Under the pieces are notes generated by a model. That model was not told the DNA's origin, did not search any database, and saw only the letters and a list, made by a program, of their open reading frames with translations. Of a stretch of DNA of 64,000 nt, positions 52,801 to 62,084 are shown one piece after another (position 1 is the stretch's first letter; every line of letters starts with the position of its first letter). A program made the translations under genes and the position numbers. Source of the DNA: Cristatella mucedo (lineage: Eukaryota; Bryozoa; Phylactolaemata; Cristatellidae); NCBI GenBank assembly GCA_009760855.2, contig WPIO01000001.1:3432001-3496000 (forward strand). The letters are read 5' to 3'.

Positions 52801-55504
52801 TAGAAATGAATAATACACACATTATACATATACATAAGACATGCATGCACACACTCACGCGCACAGGTAATATAGCATATTCAATTACCTAATCATACAA
52901 TGGCAGAAGAAATTAAGCAGCTATCAGTCCGCTTGCAGTGAGCAATAAATAACCACCTGCAGCAGGACTCAAACTCAAGACAGTAGCCTAGCATCTGGTT
53001 TGGACTGCGACTGATACCACGAGCCAACATATTTCCCAGCATTTCAGCTGTTGTTGCATGGCGATGCCGACTAAAGTAGCACCAAAGTATTTGTTCAGTG
53101 ACAAATAGGCATTTATAAAGCGATGGACCAACAGACCGATCAGGAAGAGAGCCTGCTCGGCTGGTGGCAGCAGCTATGAACCAGCTGAACAGTGCATCTC
53201 GTGATGCACCGCTCAGCTGGTGGCACACCCTTGCGAGAACTGAGGTAAGAAGTGCGCCATCAAGCAGATGCTTCGACATACCTATCGATTTTGTCACACG
53301 AGGGGCAGGGCGGTCATTACGTGAACCCATGCACGGGACATCATGTGCAACTTGTTTTGCTATTCAGCCACAATGCAGCAGGAGAATCAGTTTGCTAACC
53401 TTAACTGCTAGTGCTAGAGAATCAATTTTCTAACCTTAACTGCTAAGTGCATAGAAAGCGATTATTATAATTATGCCAAAGTACAATATACAACAAAGTG
53501 ACAGAAACCCAGTGATAACTAAGGATCAAAGGTTTAATCGAACTTAGTCCTGTAGTGTAAGGTCTGCAAGAATAGACGGCAGCTGACTACAAATACAATG
53601 CATAGAAACGTGCCAGCAGGGTTACCAACTAATTTAAAACCCAGTTCACGAATTTTTGACATCAGTCTACATTACTACAATTTCCTTTATCCAGGACTCC
53701 CGGCCTGTGCCCTCACTGCCTGCAACTAATCTAGTCAGTCGTCGAATGTGCCGCTGCCATTTCACACAATTCTTGTCTAAGCTTCACTGGCGCCCTATCA
53801 AGCATAGAAACAACTTCAAAGTCCCGGCTCTTATCTGGAGGTAGCCTCACTTGGCCCTCACCAGTTTCTCTCTATCAGACCTCCATGCTCCTCCAGCAAA
53901 ACCTTGCACCACCATCTCTTCAGCTTGCAGTCTTCTAGCTGCTCCTTGATTACTAAGTTAAAATCGTCTGGTGATCGGGCCTTCAGTTCATATGCAACAA
54001 AGGTCTGGAACTCACTTAAGGCTTCTGTAGTTACCACCAGCACTGACTTAGCATCATTTAGGTATGAGCTGAAGATACATTTTTACCCAGCTTTCCCTGT
54101 GCACGAGTGAGCTTGTCTTGCTTTGGTCACGTGGGCTTTGCATGCCTAACTTGGCGATGTTTGGCACCTGTTCCTAGCCAGGGCAATACTTACCATCAAT
54201 CATTTTGGTAATTGGTAATGCTTTCTATACGGCATCTGTAAACTGCCTAGAAAGAGATTCAGGTCATTGAGGGCACTATACAAATGTATTATTACTAATC
54301 AGCAGCCCGAGTGTCTTATTGCATGCTTCATGCACCTCTAAGCACGACATTTTGCACGACACTGTCGGTCTTGGTTATTGCTTCTCCTGAAGCTAGTTGT
54401 ACTGAGACTGGATCGAGACTAGATTCTCTTAGGGTGCTATATAAACAGCTTATCACTATTATCATCATATCACATGCATCTACAATGCTATAGATTAATT
54501 AGCAATATGGCATGGACATATGATACAAGAAGGAAGTCCTCAACGAGACACAGCGACTGCAACAACCCAGCAAGAAGTCAAATGACGCAGTCGCAAAATA
54601 TAACGACGTTCAGAGAAACACACTAGGTGGCATGTCATTGGCAACCACTGAGACAGAGCTGCTTCGGTTGGGACTATCTGAGTCAGCTTAACGATATGCT
54701 AGTCAGCGACCATGTCAGAAAGATGCAGGTATAAATTTCGAAAGCTCACCGAACATAAACTGCACTGGCGGCTACTAAATGGACCACCATACGAACGCTA
54801 ACTACTGCTACCGCTTGGTCGTTTGAGAACACCAGGTAAGAAGGTGAGTAAAAGCCCGCAGCGGCATGCAGTCGGTCCAGGAATAGGTCACGGATATCAG
54901 AGCTCGCACCGGCGCTACGCGCTCTACCGTCAAAGCAATTATGACGCGTCTTTATAAAGCAAGCTGCAATTAGTCACGGACCGCAGGTGTGCACGGAGTG
55001 AATAGCGTAGCTGTAAATCCTCGTCGCAGTGAGAGGATTTGTCAATGCAACACAGCACTGCTAGCCAAATGATTTAGAAAAAAACAGTAAGAACCGCTGA
55101 TCTAGTATAGATTATGCCTGGCTACGGCATGCCGCTGGCGGATTCGACGTTGGCTGCCCGTAAATGCACCAGGGCTGTTCTATAGCGCCGACCTCCGCTT
55201 TAAAAGCAAACGCGGAGTAAGTGATGGAAAAACCATGAAAAAACAACCGGCCTACCGCTACTACAGAATGCATGAAACTGGTTGATCGCCGGCGGCTGTT
55301 CGCAGCTATCATAGCGACCTAGCCGCGGTCGCCAACGCTGGCGAGGCGGTACCGGCGGGCACCGGATCTGCTCAATGTAATGACTTAAAAGAGGACTCTT
55401 GAACGCGAAGACCAAGTCTTCAGAAGCACAAGGAAAGTTTCATAACGGAATTTTTCCGAGAAAAAACAAAACTTACAGGGTCGAATAGCTGCCCTTGCCA
55501 GCAT
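47407..55504 (-). CDS. ATP5PB: Mitochondrial ATP synthase subunit b (peripheral stalk)
   Basis: Membrane-anchored stator subunit of the F1Fo-ATP synthase of the inner mitochondrial membrane. Seven exons (55504-55477, 51329-51066, 50231-50068, 48521-48393, 48226-48149, 48004-47903, 47481-47407) join in frame to 279 residues, slightly longer than human (256). Exon 1 begins MLARAAIRP, a short basic start of a transit peptide. [20 protein letters not shown] and the following hydrophobic hairpin are the family's membrane region. Then comes a long charged helix ([56 protein letters not shown]) for the stalk, ending SKKVNVAAV. The gene spans 8.1 kb because introns 1 and 3 hold SINEs, LINE fragments and microsatellites. 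Phase agreement at all six junctions makes the model secure. Confidence 0.94.
47903..48004 (-). CDS. ATP5PB: ATP5PB exon 6
   Basis: Acceptor TTATTTGTAG, donor GTACAC, 34 codons, phase 0 on both sides. Encodes the [19 protein letters not shown] helix. Confidence 0.93.
48149..48226 (-). CDS. ATP5PB: ATP5PB exon 5
   Basis: Acceptor GTCGTTGCAG, donor GTAGGT, 26 codons, phase 0. Contains the conserved YRERL. Confidence 0.93.
48393..48521 (-). CDS. ATP5PB: ATP5PB exon 4
   Basis: Acceptor TCGCTGTAG and a non-consensus donor GTCGGT, 43 codons, phase 0. Charged helix starting [16 protein letters not shown]. Confidence 0.88.
48725..48800 (-). mobile_element. L2-like LINE 3' end in ATP5PB intron 3
   Basis: Minus strand: GGTGCCCAGAAAGAGATTTA GTTCTCTGATGGTGCCATAC, a drifted terminal hairpin. 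Confidence 0.65.
49817..49886 (+). repeat. (TA)n microsatellite in ATP5PB intron 3
   Basis: Pure (AT)n tract of about 65 bases, fully self-complementary. Confidence 0.97.
50068..50231 (-). CDS. ATP5PB: ATP5PB exon 3 (membrane hairpin)
   Basis: Acceptor CTTTTTTCAG, donor GTGAGT, phases 1 and 0. Encodes [20 protein letters not shown] and [20 protein letters not shown], the two hydrophobic segments. Confidence 0.95.
51066..51329 (-). CDS. ATP5PB: ATP5PB exon 2
   Basis: Acceptor GGGTGTTTCAG, donor GTGGGT, phases 1 and 1. Encodes the matrix N-terminal segment ending [13 protein letters not shown]. Confidence 0.92.
51630..51652 (+). repeat. Poly(T) tract
   Basis: Run of 23-24 T in ATP5PB intron 1. 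Confidence 0.95.
52378..52545 (-). mobile_element. SINE-B copy, longer subtype
   Basis: Minus strand: TTTGGCCCAGTGGTAAAGGT (A box), AAGGTCAAGGTGAATGATTT, GAGGTCATGGGCTCAAGCCC (B box), hairpin with TCTCTTAGGGCC. It carries the AAGGTGAATG segment between the boxes. Confidence 0.78.
52590..52608 (+). repeat. Poly(G) tract
   Basis: About 18 consecutive G, able to form quadruplex structures. Confidence 0.9.
52680..52815 (+). mobile_element. SINE-B copy, partly truncated
   Basis: CTCAAGGTGAATGTATTTGA, AAGGTCGTGGGCTTAAGTCC, then GAAGCGCCTACATATAGAAT and GATCTCTTAGGGAGC. Oppositely oriented to the copy 300 bases before it. Confidence 0.72.
52890..52990 (-). mobile_element. Degenerate SINE-A copy
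   Basis: Minus strand GAGTTTGAGTCCTGCTGCAG then a body with CTGCAAGCGGACTGATAGC; resembles the B box and body of SINE-A with many changes. Confidence 0.45.
53640..54295 (+). mobile_element. Diverged CR1/L2-like LINE 3' end
   Basis: An old ORF2 end ([19 protein letters not shown] at about 53785-53842; [16 protein letters not shown] at about 53970-54020), a 3' UTR with its own sequence, and a hairpin AAACTGCCTAGAAAGAGATT CAGGTCATTGAGGGCAC followed by an ATT tail. It shares tail structure with the main L2 family but is clearly a separate subfamily. Located in ATP5PB intron 1. Confidence 0.78.
54400..54465 (+). mobile_element. SINE/LINE tail fragment
   Basis: GGATCGAGACTAGATTCTCT TAGGGTGCTATATAAACAGC is the terminal part of the shared hairpin. 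Confidence 0.5.
55477..55504 (-). CDS. ATP5PB: ATP5PB exon 1 (start)
   Basis: ATG at 55504 with nine codons (MLARAAIRP) and donor GTAAGT in phase 1, matching exon 2 exactly after a 4.1 kb intron. The sequence just upstream is GC-rich, fitting a promoter. Confidence 0.85.
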
Positions 55505-55929
55505 TTTACTCTTTCGGAGTAGCGACCGGACTCAAGATGGCCTCAACCGGAAAAGCTCTGCACCGACACCAGAGAACTACTTCCGCTGGACCACCCCTTT
55601 CGAGGACCTCCCATGGCATGACATTCGGGCATCAGCGTGAACAGAGGTGGTAGAGGTATTTTTTCTGTTAAGCCGCATGATGTTGGCATCTTGATTTGAA
55701 TAAACCGGGCTACCCGAGCATTAGGTAAGATTTCCCAGAGCGTCCAACTCAAGGGTCAGCTGTGGCGCTCAGCAAGCGTACGCTGCCGCCTCAGCTAGCA
55801 GCCAGCTCGGGCCAATACAGGTCGTACGATCTCAGTCGCCTCTAGCTCTCCACTGTCTGCCTGACCGTCTGCATAAGCTGACGCTTTCCCCTTTCTCTTT
55901 CTCTGTTGCTGCCACCGCCGTCATAGCTC
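55505..55929. other. Upstream region of ATP5PB
   Basis: Moderately GC-rich; the promoter is expected here. I see no TATA box and no other gene. Confidence 0.4.
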
Positions 55930-56045
55930 GGCCCCGGGATGTGGGGCTCACGTTCTACGACCAAGGTCGTGCGTGGGCTTGAGTCCTGCGGCACGTGCAA
56001 AGCACCCGGATAGATATCGAGTTCTCTTTGGGCGCTAAGCAAAGG
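55930..56045 (+). mobile_element. SINE-B fragment
   Basis: GACCAAGGTCGTGCGTGGGC (with a 4-base insertion) TTGAGTCC, then AAAGCACCCGGATAGATATC GAGTTCTCTTTGGGCGC. Confidence 0.68.
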
Positions 56046-57044
56046 AAAGTTTTTGATTTCTACTTTGTAGTTGCCTACTCCAGCGACCACCTAGCAGCCA
56101 CGTAACGCCGGTTGACTCTTTCGTGCAAATACACGTCGTCACACGACTCATGCGCGGGCATCGTCTCCGTCGTCGCGTCGCAGCGTGCGCGCCCCAAGAA
56201 AGACAATCAAAGAACGACAGTGTCAAGGGTGCAGTCAGAATTTGGGCACAGAGGGGGTAAACCTTGACATTGATGGATGCGGTAGAAGGTGAAAGCCTTC
56301 ACTTAAAAATACGCTTTGAACTAGTCTTTCCCCCTTCTGACAACTGACAATTTTGACTACTAGATATCTTGGCTATTTACTTTTACCGTTCGCCTAGCTC
56401 TCAAAACGTTTCGGGAGAGCCGAAAGCCCTGCGTAAAGGCGAGCCGCCCTGAAGCGCTTTTGGACACTCCAAACAGTAAGGAACTGCTGTCCCTCTAAAC
56501 AAGCCCGCGCCAAGCAAGCTTGTAGCCGCCATTTTTGAGCCCGAACCTGAGCACAGAAGTCTCACAGCCTTTCCAATCCTCGAACCTGTGTTGAAAGGAT
56601 GACCTCATCAGCAACTAAAAACATACGGTCGTCTCTCTCTTTCTCTCTGGAAGCTGACGGTATACTGAACGTGAACGCCGAAGGCCCCCATTCTAGCAGC
56701 CATTTTAACATCGTCTAAGAAAGCATCTAGTCTTTCCGGAGAAACACACTGAATCCGTGCGCTGGAGGCGCTCCGCCCGACTATCGTCGTCCAGAGTCGG
56801 CCTCCCAAGCTGCACAGCAGCTCCCGCCTCTAGACTTTTTATTTAGGCAGGCTTGGCTCGTTTAGATGTTGCTCTCGCTCGGAGGACTGTGCTAGAGCAA
56901 ACCAGAGCCGACGCGACGGAACGGCAGCGTTCTCAGATGACTCGCAACGCTCTGTACCAAGAAGTCTTTGCTATTTAGCAACCTGAGCAGCCTGAATTCA
57001 AGCAAGCTAGTCTTCGACTTGCCATTCCTTAGCTATAGGATGCA
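56046..57044. other. No gene seen
   Basis: About 1 kb without recognised exon or repeat. Confidence 0.35.
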
Positions 57045-57165
57045 AGCAAGATTTTACTTACCATTTAATTGCATTTCACTTTACAGCAAATGTAAAGCAC
57101 CTAGAGAGAGATTAAGTTCTCTGAGGGCGCTTTATCAAGTGAATTATTATTATTATTATTATAAA
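57045..57165 (+). mobile_element. L2-like LINE 3' end
   Basis: AGATTTTACTTACCATTTAA then GCAAATGTAAAGCACCTAGA GAGAGATTAAGTTCTCTGAG GGCGC and (ATT)n. It is very similar to the copies at 43030 and 62460. Confidence 0.9.
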
Positions 57166-57754
57166 GATGCCACCACTTCTGGCCTCCACACCAAAGGAAC
57201 GAGACGAGGAACGAGGAAGGGAAAGGAAGCGGAAGGGAAAGGAAGGGAAGCGGCAAGAAGCGCCCTTTCAGCGTCCGCCTGTGTCTGCTGGCCGACCGCG
57301 GGGAGAGCGATCGCGACCGTAAATGCGCGCGTCGCCAGTGCACCACCCGGCAGGCCTAATTAGCCCAGCCTACCGCGAGAATTATTTAGCTTCTTTTATG
57401 CAGTAATGCTCGCCGCTCCCTTAAGCTGGCACTTACTCGGTGTCCCGAAGGACAGCCGAGTAGCGGGCCTATTCAGGCCTTCTAAAAATAATTTCACAAG
57501 CGTGAAACCCTGCACCGAAAGAGAGTCACCAAGAAGTCTCGTTTTCGACGTCTTCTAAGCGCGGGAGAGCGATGCGCCATGTGCGATGGAGGAGCTGGAG
57601 CTCGGCCCGGACTCTTCCCTGTCCAGACGGCCTGTGTGTGACCCCAGCTAAACTAATGTGCAGCAGATCTCTGCTGGAGGAACGGCACGAAGAAGCCGAA
57701 AGGTCGAGCTGCCCAGACTGAGGCTCCTTAGCACGCCGCTATAACGTAAGCTAT
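57166..57754. other. No gene supported
   Basis: Purine-rich 57195-57260, then GC-rich sequence. A short frame starting MEELELGPDSS near 57585 is noted but has no recognised family. Confidence 0.3.
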
Positions 57755-57920
57755 TCGCCTGGTTTGGACACGAGTGGTTAAGGTGCTCGCTCCGACCGAG
57801 GTCAAGGTGAATGTATTTGATAGCGGAGGTTGCGTGGCCGAGCCCCGCGGCATACGTGAAGCGCCCGAACGGAAATTAAGCTCACTTAGGGTGCTATGCG
57901 AATTAGTTATATTTATATTC
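57755..57920 (+). mobile_element. SINE-B copy, longer subtype
   Basis: TTGGACACGAGTGGTTAAGG (A-box region), GACCGAGGTCAAGGTGAATG TATTTGATAGCG, GTTGCGTGGCCGAGCCCCGC (B-box region), GCGCCCGAACGGAAATTAAG CTCACTTAGGGTGC and AT tail. Confidence 0.8.
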
Positions 57921-58374
57921 TTGCACTGTCATTCCCAACAATTTGAAATGAGCATGACGCCCTGTACCAAAAAAGAAACCGCCGAGAGTCTCGAAAAGGT
58001 AGCCTCAATTTGGAGGAGCCCGAAGCAGCGGCGCCATGACAAAAGCGCCGCTCGCATTTCCTTTCCCAGTGTCCCACGAGCCAATCGTCCGGGTGGCGGC
58101 TGTTTCGAAGGCACTAAATTGATCTTGAATAACTAACACTGTATGTACGTTATTAAACTGTAAAAGCATGCACAGTGCAGAAGGGCCGAATTGCACTCTT
58201 ATAACTACGTCTTAAGAAGGATGAGGTCATTTGCTTCAGATTCGTATGCTCGAGACCAGTCTAATGGTTACTTGCGAAGGACATCCGGAGGGCGATGCAC
58301 TACAACGAAACTCAGCGGTTCAAAATGAGTTTTTGTGTGTCTAATGAGGTCTCGGAGGGTAGCCTTTGACCTTG

Positions 58375-58800
58375 TTGGAATTCAAATGTTTACCCACACC
58401 TCTTACAAATCTCAAAATCTTTTGGAGACCGAATCTGCCTTTGGTTTGGATGCTCCCAAAGCCTGGAGCTCACTGCCGACCTGCGTCACGACATCTGACT
58501 TACCCACATTTAAAAAAGAAAAACCCATCTATTTATGACAGCATTTAGTGGGTCCCTGTGATTCGTCTTTTATGTGCTTACGCATGCTGACACTGTGCAT
58601 GCTGCCACTAACCATACTTGCATGTTGACTCTGTGCATGTCATCCCTAACCGTGTTATTCTTGTTGTTGATTGAACATGATGCCGTTAACCGTTCGATCG
58701 TGTTTCCTTTGCAGCAAATGTAAAAGTGCCTAGAAAGAGATTGAGTTCACTGAGGGTGATATATTAAACATATTATTATTATTATTGTTATCATTATTAT
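58375..58800 (+). mobile_element. L2-like LINE 3' end
   Basis: Begins in the coding end (PTPLTNLK-like frame; CTCCCAAAGCCTGGAGCTCA), then 3' UTR repeats, hairpin AAAAGTGCCTAGAAAGAGAT and (ATT)n. About 425 bases of a 5'-truncated copy. Confidence 0.87.
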
Positions 58801-59983
58801 TGTCCTCCTCAAGGTCATGACTTAATCCCTCCACTACCCACCGAAATTCTGACCACACCCTTGCACAGAACACTTTCTGCGAGTGCCAATATCAGATAAA
58901 GACTAGGCCATCGGAAATGCACCAAAGCTCCGCACTTTGTCAAAGCGATTGACAAGGAGAAGGTGCGACTGGCAGCCATTAAAATCTACCGGGATTTGCC
59001 GCTCGGCCGGCTCGCAGGAGGGTGCAATAGCAAGGCAGCGCTCCGACCGACGATTTCGGTGTGGACACGCCCTCCAGTCACGCTGCTCTTAAATATCAGC
59101 TGCAGCACGGAGGGCATCGCAGGATCTCATCGAACGACAGCAGATTGAGCGGGAGCACTGCTGAAATGGCGGCACCAGCCACGAAGCCAGATTACGATTA
59201 CTCATGGTAATCATTATTCTCGCGATATCGTAGATATGTGATAGTCTGTGGCCGAGACTGCACCAAAGCCGGCGACATGACATTGGCAGTCGGTTGCGAT
59301 TCCGGTCTCGGAGTTGGCATTCGAGCTGATTTGAGCTCCAGGCCAACGGCGGACGTCGTGGCTGCCCTGGCTGCCTGTAGCCGTCCACTGTCAAATAGAC
59401 TTGTCTACTCTATGGATACGGAGTTGATATGTTAAGGTGTGAGCGCTCTTCGTCGCAGCAGTGTTCCTGCTACTGTCGACATACCTGCACGCATTGGTGC
59501 AACACCTAGTAGCTAGACGGGCCGCAAGGATTGGGCGTTGTCGCCATTGTTCGTCGCTCGTCGGCTGAGACTGGCTCAGCTACCGAGATCTGCGTTTGCT
59601 GCCGAGTTCTAGACCGGACCTGGAAGTCGCACACTACGCTTGTAACGCTTTTCTCGCGTTCTAAGCTCGATGGGCAGCCGCGCGCTGAGCAGCAGAAAAG
59701 AAAAGGCTGTCGCACGCGGCTGTGCCGAGTTTGAGGCCACGCCGGCCGTCTAATTCCGGCGCTGCTGGAGTAGCCTAGCGTGCGGGCCGGCGAGCGTGGC
59801 ATCGATTTTCCGCCCGCTACGAGCCCTGTGCTGCTTAGCTCGCGATCAATACGGGCGATGCCAGTCATCTTCACGAAGCCTTCGGCGTAAGCAAATACGA
59901 AGAGGAGCAACCTTAGTGGCGCAGATGAGAGCTTGGCGCCCGCACGGCATACTGCGCGGGTCAACGGCACGAAGCGGTCGGCC
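58801..59983. other. No other gene supported
   Basis: Mixed composition; 59480-59980 is CpG-rich and directly precedes the candidate exon at 59984, so it could be its promoter. Confidence 0.35.
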
Positions 59984-60190
59984 ATGCTGGAGACGCTTAA
60001 TTTGGCCGACGTCAAGTACATCGACGAGCTCGACGACAGCGACAATAGAGAGGAAGAGGAGCGGCAGCTGCAGCTGCAGCAGCGAATCAAGGCTTCACGC
60101 CGACTGCCGGCGACCGCTGTCGGCTATGAGGCTGCTAGTTCGGCAGTCCCTGCCGCGGTCTCGTGCCCAGCAGCCGCGCCGGGATCCTTG
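59984..60190 (+). CDS. Candidate first exon, unrecognised acidic protein
   Basis: From ATG 59984 an open frame of exactly 69 codons runs to a good donor (TTG|GTAAGC, phase 0). The product starts MLETLNLADVKYIDELDDSD, continues with an acidic/Gln-rich helical stretch (NREEEERQLQLQQRI) and an Ala/Pro-rich end. The CpG-rich setting upstream supports a first exon. I do not recognise the family and found no second exon before the window ends. The frame is open upstream of the ATG too, so the true start could differ. Confidence 0.4.
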
Positions 60191-60639
60191 GTAAGCAGTG
60201 TTTTGGGACGCACGGCGTCTCTCATGTGCGCAGCAACGCAATAGTCGACGAGTGGCCTCAAGGGCGGGAAGGATGGCGCTAATGGATTTCGTTCGGCTTG
60301 GCGGCAGCCATGCACATAAGCAGCACATGCCCAGCGTTTTGTTTGCTCCCACTGGCTGTGCTGCAGTCGGCTCTCAAATTTTCACGGGGTGTTCGCCAAA
60401 TTTCTTGAGAACCAAGCCGCCACCGCCGCCGCCGTCGATCAGTGACTCGGCTTACCGAGATGTTACCTCGAGAGTCGTTGTGGGCCAGCTCATTCCGCTG
60501 TCCACAGAATCGTGTCTGAAGCAGAGGAGCGTAGCGTCTAGTATGTACTGAACAGATCCTTGCAAAATACCTCGGTGTTGGCTCTCTAGTAGAGCTTAGG
60601 GCTTTCGGCGGCCACCGCTCGAGGCGACCAGCATTGCCA

Positions 60640-60775
60640 TCGTCGAGCGTCGTGTTGCTCGCCCCGACCATGGTCCGGCTGAGGTCGTGGGCTCGAGCCC
60701 CGAGGCATATGTGAAGCGCCAGAATAGAGATTAAGCCCCCTTTTATTAATTATATATATAAATAAATAAATAAAT
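60640..60775 (+). mobile_element. SINE-B copy with AAAT tail
   Basis: CTCGCCCCGACCATGGTCCG, GGTCGTGGGCTCGAGCCCCG (B box), GAAGCGCCAGAATAGAGATT, then the stem is interrupted (AAGCCCCC) and a tail of AT and (AAAT)n follows. The A box is lost. Confidence 0.8.
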
Positions 60776-60805
60776 AAATAAATATATATATATATATATA
60801 TACAG
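60745..60805 (+). repeat. (AAAT)n and (AT)n tract
   Basis: Simple repeat that probably grew from the SINE-B tail. Confidence 0.9.
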
Positions 60806-61754
60806 GAGTCCGTTTGGCGCTGCAACATACTTTAGTCTAGGGCATTGCTGCTGTTTGGCGGCTTTATATAGAAAGTTTCTTTTGCAATTGTTGGATTCAT
60901 CTTCGGACACTATCGTAGATCGTGCCAAATAGACTTGTACATGTACAAGTACATGTACAAGTGGCGGAGTCAGGGGGCAGTGGGAGCATTTACCCCCCCC
61001 CCCCATAGCGGGCAGCTGTCTGAGCCACCCTCTTTCTAACCCCCACTGACCATCACCATTGACCAAAGTGCTATTTCCACTCAGTAAAAAACCACCGAGT
61101 TGGTGTCAAATAAACATTATGACTTAAATCTATAACTTTTTCATTAATTAGAGCTCTTGCCCCTTACAGGAAAATATGCCGGTTCTTATTCCTCTAGATA
61201 AAACTTCGGACTCTCCCCAGAATGAATATATATATATATATATATTTATAAATATGTAAATAAATATAAATAAATATATATATATATATAGGAACGCATC
61301 TAGGTAAATATCTACATTTTATATTATACAAATACAGAGTTAGTAAGAATAAAGAAAGAGAAAGGAAGGAGTAGGCCATAGCAGCATATATAACTAACTT
61401 CTTCAAATGCACCTTAATGCGAAGAGACTCAAGGCCTGCACCCAGTGCTTGATTAGGCTAAGAAAGGAGTTAAAGATTAAAAAATTGAGCGTCTTATCTC
61501 TCTGCAAAAAATATTATGCATTTTTTGTACATAAATGCAATCAAAATGTAGACCAGCAAATAAAGTCTACAATCTCTGTTCCTCATTGGGGCTAAGTGAG
61601 CACACTGACTGTAATAGCCCTTTCTCTTTACTCATCTGAAGTGGGGGGGGGGGGCAGAATTATTTTCCGCACGCCTAGCATCAAGGAAACAGACAGGACT
61701 TATTCCAAGAAATTCCCTTTTATGTAACTTTCATGCGTATATTCTGTGGGACCC
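60806..61754. other. No gene seen; simple repeats
   Basis: Contains a TACATGTACAAG repeat at 60937-60961, a C run at 61000-61012, (AT)n near 61225-61292 and a G run near 61645. Confidence 0.45.
61222..61292 (+). repeat. (AT)n / (AAAT)n microsatellite
   Basis: AT-only tract with two (AT)n cores. Confidence 0.9.
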
Positions 61755-62080
61755 AATGATAACACATTTGATGTAGCACCATCAGAGAAATAAATCTCTT
61801 TCTATGCAATTTACATTTGCAGCAAAAGAAGCCCGATCTAGTGGTTACTGGTAGCATGTTCAATAAAAATAAGAATAACATGGTTAGGGGTGACATCCAC
61901 AGGATCAGTGTGCAAGTATGGTTAATAGCAGCATGCACAGTGTCAGCACGCGTAAGAACATAAAGGACAAATCACAGGGACCCACTAAATGCTGCCATAA
62001 ATAGATGCGTTCTTAGTTTCTTTCTAAACGTGGTCAAGTTAGGAGATGTCGTGACTCAAGTCGGGAGTGAGCTCCAGGCT
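61755..62080 (-). mobile_element. L2-like LINE 3' segment, inverted junction partner
   Basis: Minus strand: coding end (CTGGAGCTCACTCCCGACTT), 3' UTR, drifted hairpin (TGCATAGAAAGAGATTTATT). It meets the plus-oriented 5' part of an L2 element head-on at about 62080. Confidence 0.85.
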
Positions 62081-62084
62081 TACA

